Shown here one piece after another: positions 31,148 to 36,644 of a stretch of DNA of 39,591 bases. Below the pieces are notes generated by a model. The model saw only the letters and a list, made by a program, of their open reading frames with translations, searched no databases and was not told where the DNA came from. The stretch's first letter is position 1. Each line of letters opens with the position of its first letter. The DNA is from Galbitalea sp036266835 (GTDB taxonomy: Bacteria; Actinomycetota; Actinomycetes; Actinomycetales; Microbacteriaceae). The stretch is taken from assembly GCA_036266835.1 (NCBI GenBank), contig DATAXD010000021.1, positions 1 through 39,591 on the forward strand, read 5' to 3'. A program made the translations under genes and the position numbers.

Positions 31148-31166
31148 TGGCAACGCTTTGGCAACA
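31148..31166. repeat. tandem TGGCAAC motif, right end of element
   Basis: TGGCAACGCTTTGGCAACA, 17 of 19 identical and in the same orientation as 28905-28923; about 107 bp from the right attachment repeat. Confidence 0.6.
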
Positions 31167-31272
31167 TCCGAGCCAAATCACCTCGACATATTGTGATCAG
31201 GAAGACTGAATAAAGCCCAGAAACTAGCGGAAATCGCGACAGATCGGCGCTGCACGAGGCCGCCCGCTCGGT

Positions 31273-31314
31273 CTCTCACGGCGGTAACACCGGTTCGAAT
31301 CCGGTTGGGGTCAC
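31273..31314 (+). repeat. right attachment-site repeat
   Basis: Exact 42-bp copy of the tRNA-Glu 3' segment at 28787-28828, not part of a complete tRNA here: the sequence to its left cannot form the 5' half. Confidence 0.9.
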
Positions 31315-31855
31315 ACATAAGTTCCAACCATGCGTCGACGCTTGCTTCGGCTGCGCCATTGCTGGACATTGAACGGTTGGACAAGCACGAGTCACCGGCT
31401 TTGTAGTGACCGGCTTCCAACCAATGTGCGCCCTGCGATCGCACGACGTGGCAGACTGACTCGACCGCACGGCTTCTGACTCTTTGTTCATCCAGCAAAC
31501 CTCGGATCACAGGCGTGCACGGTCGAGTTCGCTTAGCCGAAGAAAACTGCGGCGAGCTTTTTGATCGCGTTCGCTTCCCGCGGTTCACGAGTCTCCTGCG
31601 CAACCGCATATCGTCTTCCCAATCGGTCGATGTGATCCCCTGATGTTGCCCGGGATCGATCTGTGCCTACCTCATCCACAGGCACCACGACTCACGGCTG
31701 AGTGGAGCTTGCCCGCGACCGCGTCACCCGCCGTCGTCAAGTTCAGGTAGTCGACTAAACGCCCAGGCACCAGCCGCATCGCGCTTGTGTTGTCTCCTCG
31801 GGAATCCTCTTCGGCGTGAGCAATGTTTCCCTTGCAGAGTCGAACGGCAACGGCA
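31315..31855. other. 541-bp stretch without a confident gene
   Basis: No long reading frame looks coding. On the minus strand a frame from GTG 31679 to a stop at 31533-31535 gives 48 residues (opening VDEVGTDRSRATSGDHIDRL, ending KKLAAVFFG) with a plausible composition; it may be a microprotein or a gene remnant. Nothing resembling an integrase was seen on either strand. Confidence 0.5.
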
Positions 31856-32029
31856 TCAAACCGGGGACGGTTCACTCCGCAGCGCCAAGCGTCCGGCAAC
31901 GAGGGCGACGAGCCATGCTAAAAAGAGGCCTCCAACAACGAAGATCCAAAAGAAGAGCCCCGAATCGACCAGGTTTCCGTGGTTCACGGATGTGCTGCTA
32001 GCTCCAGCAACCTGAACTGCCTGGTCCAC
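31856..32029 (-). CDS. small single-helix membrane protein, unknown function
   Basis: 57 residues from GTG 32029, preceded by AAGG. A short polar N-terminus (VDQAVQVAGASSTSVNHGN) leads into one strong membrane segment, LFFWIFVVGGLFLAWLVALV, and a short basic tail. It follows the two-helix protein remnant by 33 nt on the same strand and is probably the last gene of the same operon. No family recognised. Confidence 0.5.
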   Translation of the reverse strand: MDQAVQVAGASSTSVNHGNLVDSGLFFWIFVVGGLFLAWLVALVAGRLALRSEPSPV

Positions 32030-32062
32030 TTTCGCCTTAAATAAGATCTGCGCGAGCGCGGA

Positions 32063-32357
32063 CTAGTCAGACGTGATCTTCGGCCAGTGGACCGCGACCG
32101 TCTGATGCGGCGAACTTAGGAATGGTAGGACAATGGCGACTAAACCTATGGCGAGGCACACCACTGCACATCGAAGCAAGAATGATCTTCGATCTGCGAT
32201 CGAAGCCGCGTACTGCACGTAGAACGCTCTCCGGTGCTCAGCCTGGACCGTCGGAGTTCCCGACTGGTCCAGCTCGATGCCGGCGCCCCGGAGCAACGAA
32301 GGCCGCATTCGCTGTCGACAAGACGACAGCTAATCCGAGAAAGATTGGCGCAATCAA
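32063..32357 (-). pseudogene. small two-helix membrane protein, frameshifted
   Basis: A start TTG at 32357, overlapping the stop of the ParB-like gene, gives IAPIFLGLAVVLSTANAAFV, a clear hydrophobic segment. The frame then fails at a G-run (CCCC on the plus strand, 32286-32289). Dropping one G continues as APGAGIELDQSGTPTVQAE and on to a second membrane segment, LLRCAVVCLAIGLVAIVLPF, ending at 32063; total about 97 residues. The single-base lesion could be a real mutation or a sequencing error. Family unknown. Confidence 0.5.
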
Positions 32358-33176
32358 AGCCGGGGTTGAAGCTCCTTCATGTACTTCTTGTACTCGTCGT
32401 CGTCGGGCTTGTTGAGAGTGCGAGTGTTGATTCGCTTAGTTTTTATGTCGTGCACGATCTTCGTCGCCAATTTGTCGAAGTCCGCTTTGTTGCCGGAGAG
32501 TGTCACTCGCCCGGTCTTGTCATCGACAGAGAGCTTTGCGAGAGCGAGGAACTCTGGGTTGGAATACAAGCGGTCAAAGGTCGAGATCGGGAAATTTCGT
32601 CGCGCAACGTAATGTGACAGGTCGTCGTCCTGGTACTTCGTCGACTGCAAAAGCTTGTACATCTCCGAAGTGCGGATGAACTCGGCGACGTCGATGGTGG
32701 GGTAGTCGGCAATAAGCTGCTCGACCGTCTTACCCTCCTGTAGACGGCTGGCGAAGAATTCCGCCTGTCGTAGAGGTCCCCAGGCCTTGCGCGGATTTGA
32801 CGTGTGCAAGGTGGCGATGAGCTGGTCGGCTTCGTTCCGGCTGGGGGCGATGATGCACTGAATGTTACTCAGGCTCTCGGGCAGGGGATTGTCATCGACA
32901 AGCTTGCTCAATCGCGATTGGAAGCCCGGGACCAGATAAGGGTCTAAGAGCGCCTTGATTGCGGCGACGCGACGATTGCCTTCGACGACGATCAAGGAGC
33001 GACCGTTGTCCACGACGGTCGGGAGTTCGTGAGTGAAGAACCCAGAGCTCCTGCACGATGTCGCCATCGGGGGCTTTGCCCCGAATTGCCGGGTCCAGTC
33101 GCACGTTATTTGGATCGAGCCGAAGGTCGTCCACCACATTGAAAGGGCGGCGCTCCCACTTGGTCATGTCGAGCAT
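32354..33176 (-). pseudogene. ParB/Srx-domain protein, frameshifted
   Basis: The N-terminal part (from ATG 33176, MLDMTKWERRPFNVVDDLRL, through APDGDIVQEL) and the C-terminal part (FFTHELPTVVDNGRSLIVVE, then GNRRVAAIKALLDP) are in different frames. They join if one G is removed at 33041-33043 (CCC on the plus strand). The ParB/Srx box VVEGNRRVAAIKAL is intact. The rejoined protein has about 273 residues, with a helical C-terminal region ending KYMKELQPRL. Such orphan ParB-like proteins occur in mobile elements, and the role is unknown. AGAGAGG lies 5 nt before the ATG. It heads a minus-strand series with two small membrane proteins. Confidence 0.75.
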
Positions 33177-33449
33177 GTCGGCCTCTCTGTCGGACACGAA
33201 GAATGCACCAACTGTAGCGATGATCGTGTGCACCACCCGACCCCAAAACGCGGTTGTCTACCCGCGTCCAGCTCGCTTCGAAAACGTGGTGACATTCGGC
33301 GCGGGTGCTGGCGCGATGTGCGATCCTGGAACCTAACCGGACAGTTCGAACCATCCCCTTGCATTACGCGAAGCAGCCGGAAAATGCGGATCAAGACTGT
33401 ATGGACGCGGTAATTCGGCGTAACTCGGAGGAGAGTTTGGACAGCCGTT

Positions 33450-33462
33450 CGGTTGGGGTCAC
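33450..33462 (+). repeat. partial third copy of the tRNA-Glu attachment core
   Basis: CGGTTGGGGTCAC, identical to the last 13 bp of the 42-bp attachment repeat and ending at the same base. It may be the remnant of another integration junction. Confidence 0.4.
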
Positions 33463-33574
33463 TGGTGGTGCCCTCAGTCGGGACTCACGCGTCTCGCCTG
33501 AGCTCGCGAGGTGTCTAACATCGCAGGCTCCAAGAGGTCATGCTCTCTTCGGCAAGCCCCTGAATTTGGGGGCG

Positions 33575-33599
33575 GTTGTTTACCAAAAGTGTAGACAAC
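33575..33599. promoter_or_regulatory. operator-like inverted repeat upstream of the secreted-protein locus
   Basis: GTTGTTTAC-N7-GTAGACAAC, 8 of 9 arm positions complementary. It lies about 140 bp before the start of the first large secreted protein and would suit a dimeric regulator. Confidence 0.45.
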
Positions 33600-33610
33600 G
33601 CGGTCTATCG

Positions 33611-33628
33611 GCAGACCCAGGGGTCTGC
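33611..33628. promoter_or_regulatory. perfect hairpin in the leader region
   Basis: GCAGACC-CAGG-GGTCTGC, a 7-bp stem with a 4-nt loop, 11 bp after the inverted repeat at 33575-33599. No T-run follows. It could be an operator or an RNA hairpin in the 5' leader. Confidence 0.45.
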
Positions 33629-33736
33629 TAGTTTCCGTTCAGGACTTGTCAAGAAGCTTTCACCGAACTCGCAACCACTTCTTGTGAACTCACAGGTCTG
33701 TGTTCGGGAACTTTCTTTTTGCCTCTGGAGAATCTT

Positions 33737-36601
33737 GTGGGCCGTAGGTCGCGCGTTCTAATTATCGGCACGACCCTGGCGCTCTTTGCGGCCACGCTGA
33801 CGACAATGCCCGCAGTAGCTGACCCTGCCTCTTCGACGGCTCCAGCTCCGTCACCATCCCCAGTGCAGCTGACCGATGCGCAGTCCGAACCGGACGCGAC
33901 TTCCGCGATATCAGTGGCGGCGACATTTAATCACCCGGTGGTGATTGACGCAGACGACACTCCAACCGAGCAGGTCGTGGCACTGCCGGACGGCAACTTT
34001 CAGCTGACGGAAAACACGGAGCCAGTTCGCGTGCGGACTGCCTCTGGTTGGGTGCCGGTCGACACCTCGTTGACGCGGGCCTCCGACGGCTTTCTGGTTC
34101 CCACCGCAACTGACTACCCGGTTGAGTTTTCCTCCGGGGGCACCTCGGTCCTCGCGAAGGATCAAACCAGCGCCGGAGACTGGATCCAGGTCTCCTCACC
34201 GTTCGGCGTGCTTCCCACCCCAACGGTGGCTGGAGCGACTGCCACGTATGCCAATGTCCTGCCAGGCGTCGACCTCATCATGACGGCCACCGCTGATGGG
34301 ATGAGCGAAGTACTCGAAATTGAGTCCGCTAGCGCCGCCGCGAACCAAGCGCTTCAGGCTGTCGATTTTGGCGTCTCGGGGGGAGACGTGACCTCGGACG
34401 ATGGTGGCGTTGCGACGGCAACTGCGACTGACGGTTCGTCGGTTGAGTCGGCGAGCCCGAACTGGTGGGATTCCTCAGACGGCTCGACCGCCGCGGGTCC
34501 TGTTGGAGACAACTCCCAAACACCTGTCGTGAGTTCTGTGGATGGTTCAAGCGTCGCGTTGGATGCTGCGGCTGCCGTTACCAGTCGCGCAGTGACCTAT
34601 CCGGTATTTGTGGACCCAGACTGGACTGGTGCGGTTCAGCACTTCACGTACATTGACGAGGCATACCCGAACCAGGCGTATTACGACGGAGAGGATGCTG
34701 GCGGGCAGCAACGCGTGGGGTATATCGAGGCAGCCGATTCGCCGGACAACCTTAACCACCTCGCCCGCGCCTTTTGGCAGTTAGACACATCTGGTGTCGA
34801 GGGGGACACAATTCTCGCGGCGCAATTCTCGGTGACCGAGGATTGGTCGTATAACTGCACGGCGAGCCCGGTGGAACTGTGGCAGACCCGGGGCTTCAAT
34901 TCGAGCACGACATGGAACAACCCCCCACTGTTATTTGTGACGCTTCAAGACACGCAAACGGTCGCCTATGGTGCGAGCGGTTCCTGCCCGACACATACGG
35001 TCGGGTTTGATGCATCAAACGCTGTCACGACGGCCGCCGGGGGTGACGCTTCGGGAATCACGCTGGGGCTGAAGGCATCGAACGAATCATCCGACTCGGG
35101 ATGGAAGCGGTTCGACCAGTCCGCATCCCTCGTCATCACCTACGACACGCCGCCGAACACTGCGACAAGTTTGTCGATCGCGACACCTTCACGTGCGTGT
35201 AGTACCTCTTCGAGTTCTCCGGTATACGTGAATGGCACTCAGGCCATCATTCTCCAGGCGACCATCACGGATCCCGATGTCGGTCAAAATGTTGACGCGA
35301 CCTTCAAGGTCTGGAAGCCCGGGGCGAGTTCATCCACGTATTCCTCGACAACTGCATTGCAGGCGCAGGGAAACGAAACGTGGAGCATCCCCGCAAACGG
35401 CCTCACTAACGGGCAGCTTTACTACTGGAATGTCCGTTCCGGAGACGGCACCGACACGTCTGACCTTTCGGGCGACTGTTACTTCCAGATCGACAACACG
35501 GCTCCGCCGCTTCCAACTATCGCATCAATGGGGACAGCAACAACCGTTGGTGTGGGAGTGACGGTGAAGTTCGCCTCGAACTTAGGTGATAACGTTGTCG
35601 CTTTTGCGTACTGGTGGACGGACGGCGCGCCGGCTTCGCCGGGTCCGGCGGCCCCGAGCAGTCTGGTGTCGATTTCAACGGCTCTGCCAGCCGATGGTGC
35701 AGCCAGCGGAGGGGTCCGGTACGCGAGCGCGAGTCCAACCACCGGTGATTCGGCGACGCTCACCGTTGCACCGATCGACTTGAGTTCGACCCTTAATGTT
35801 GCGAGTTTCGACGCGGCGGGTAACGAGTCGAAGGCCGGGTCGAACTCTTCCTACGGAACGTCGGTGACGGCGCTACGGTCGTCGACGGTGGACTATGCGC
35901 ATGGTCACGAGTGGGTTCTCGACCAGTTGTCTTCTCCTCTTTCTTCAACCGTTGCGGATTCGAACACCACGAGCGGCTCATCTCTGACAAGTGAAGCGGA
36001 CCTCAGCCTCGGCAGCACGGTCAACAAATCGGCAACGGACGAGTTCTACAGCGACGGTTACTACTACACCCCTGTCTTCGGGTTCACCGCGTCGGGGCAG
36101 ATCGTCCGCACGAGTCGCCAAGTCATCGATACCACCCAGAGCTTCACTGTCACAGGATTCATAAACTTGACCGACAGATCGTCCGTTTCCGCGATGGCTC
36201 AGGCGGGGACGGGCTCGTCGGGATTCTCGCTCCAAACCGACAGTTCCGGGAAGTGGCAGTTCTGTGTCCGCCCCCAGGTCAGTGGTGGGAGCACCAACTG
36301 TGCGACCGCTCCGAGCGCAGCGCCGCTCTCGACCTGGCTCGAAGTGACGGGTATCTGGGATGCCGAGAACCAACAAGTTCGACTCCTCATCGGGGATTCG
36401 TTCGCCATAACCGCTGTCGGGCCCCACACACTCCCGCCGGGGGACCATTCATCGACTGGTGATTTCCTGGTCGGATCGGACTCATCCTCGGGGGTTACCG
36501 AGCGTCAGTTAATCGGAGAAATCGACGATCCCGCGATTTTCCCGGGCGTCATTGATTCCACGCAACTGGAGAATCTCGGCGGCTTTTTGCCCGTCAACTA
36601 A
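33737..36601 (+). CDS. large secreted protein with DNRLRE-like and LamG-like regions
   Basis: 954 residues from GTG 33737, with GGAG 6 nt upstream (an in-frame TTG at 33719 is less likely). Signal peptide RVLIIGTTLALFAATLTTMP with cleavage after AVA at about residue 28, then a Ser/Pro-rich linker. A DNRLRE-like region lies at about 290-475 (YIEAADSPDNLNHLARAFWQ; TWNNPP; SLVITYD), a fibronectin-like segment at about 520-590 (ITDPDVGQNVDATFKVW), and a LamG/concanavalin-like domain closes the protein (QSFTVTGFINLTD...EIDDPAIFPGVI). No sortase motif. It precedes the Rhs-type gene by 43 nt; in WapA-like proteins such regions form the N-terminal half, so the pair probably acts together at the cell surface. 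Confidence 0.85.
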   Translation: MGRRSRVLIIGTTLALFAATLTTMPAVADPASSTAPAPSPSPVQLTDAQSEPDATSAISVAATFNHPVVIDADDTPTEQVVALPDGNFQLTENTEPVRVRTASGWVPVDTSLTRASDGFLVPTATDYPVEFSSGGTSVLAKDQTSAGDWIQVSSPFGVLPTPTVAGATATYANVLPGVDLIMTATADGMSEVLEIESASAAANQALQAVDFGVSGGDVTSDDGGVATATATDGSSVESASPNWWDSSDGSTAAGPVGDNSQTPVVSSVDGSSVALDAAAAVTSRAVTYPVFVDPDWTGAVQHFTYIDEAYPNQAYYDGEDAGGQQRVGYIEAADSPDNLNHLARAFWQLDTSGVEGDTILAAQFSVTEDWSYNCTASPVELWQTRGFNSSTTWNNPPLLFVTLQDTQTVAYGASGSCPTHTVGFDASNAVTTAAGGDASGITLGLKASNESSDSGWKRFDQSASLVITYDTPPNTATSLSIATPSRACSTSSSSPVYVNGTQAIILQATITDPDVGQNVDATFKVWKPGASSSTYSSTTALQAQGNETWSIPANGLTNGQLYYWNVRSGDGTDTSDLSGDCYFQIDNTAPPLPTIASMGTATTVGVGVTVKFASNLGDNVVAFAYWWTDGAPASPGPAAPSSLVSISTALPADGAASGGVRYASASPTTGDSATLTVAPIDLSSTLNVASFDAAGNESKAGSNSSYGTSVTALRSSTVDYAHGHEWVLDQLSSPLSSTVADSNTTSGSSLTSEADLSLGSTVNKSATDEFYSDGYYYTPVFGFTASGQIVRTSRQVIDTTQSFTVTGFINLTDRSSVSAMAQAGTGSSGFSLQTDSSGKWQFCVRPQVSGGSTNCATAPSAAPLSTWLEVTGIWDAENQQVRLLIGDSFAITAVGPHTLPPGDHSSTGDFLVGSDSSSGVTERQLIGEIDDPAIFPGVIDSTQLENLGGFLPVN

Positions 36602-36644
36602 AACCACCACGTATTCGAGATATCGCGAGCCGAGGAATAACCAC

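Larger units (their letters stand above)
28787..31314. mobile_element. integrase-less genomic element in tRNA-Glu carrying a Fic-HigA module
   Basis: Bounded by two perfect 42-bp copies of the tRNA-Glu 3' segment (28787-28828 and 31273-31314), the signature of site-specific integration by a tyrosine recombinase. The unit length is 2486 bp. Contents in order: an intrinsic terminator just inside the left end, tandem TGGCAAC motifs, a frameshifted small membrane-protein gene, higA and fic (minus strand), two inverted-repeat operators, and a second pair of TGGCAAC motifs near the right end. No integrase or excisionase is present, so it is either degenerate or mobilised in trans. Confidence 0.8.
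33177..33736. other. 560-bp intergenic region before the Rhs-type locus
   Basis: No convincing gene. It holds a 13-bp fragment of the tRNA-Glu 3' end (33450-33462), an operator-like inverted repeat (33575-33599) and a perfect hairpin (33611-33628), then the leader of the large secreted-protein gene. Confidence 0.6.

Noticed and set aside
31178..31609. 143-residue minus-strand frame crossing the right attachment repeat
   Set aside because: The stretch DPNRIRTGVTAVR is simply the translated tRNA 3' end, seen likewise at the left repeat; not a protein.
33305..33631. 108-residue plus-strand frame upstream of the secreted protein
   Set aside because: No ribosome-binding site, no domain and a composition unlike coding sequence; it spans the att fragment and the inverted repeat.
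31315..33736. Integrase or transposase remnant for the tRNA-Glu island
   Set aside because: Frames examined on both strands show no tyrosine- or serine-recombinase motif and no terminal inverted repeats of an insertion sequence.
33719..33736. TTG 33719 as start of the large secreted protein
   Set aside because: No ribosome-binding site at proper distance; GTG 33737 has GGAG 6 nt upstream and leads directly into the signal peptide.
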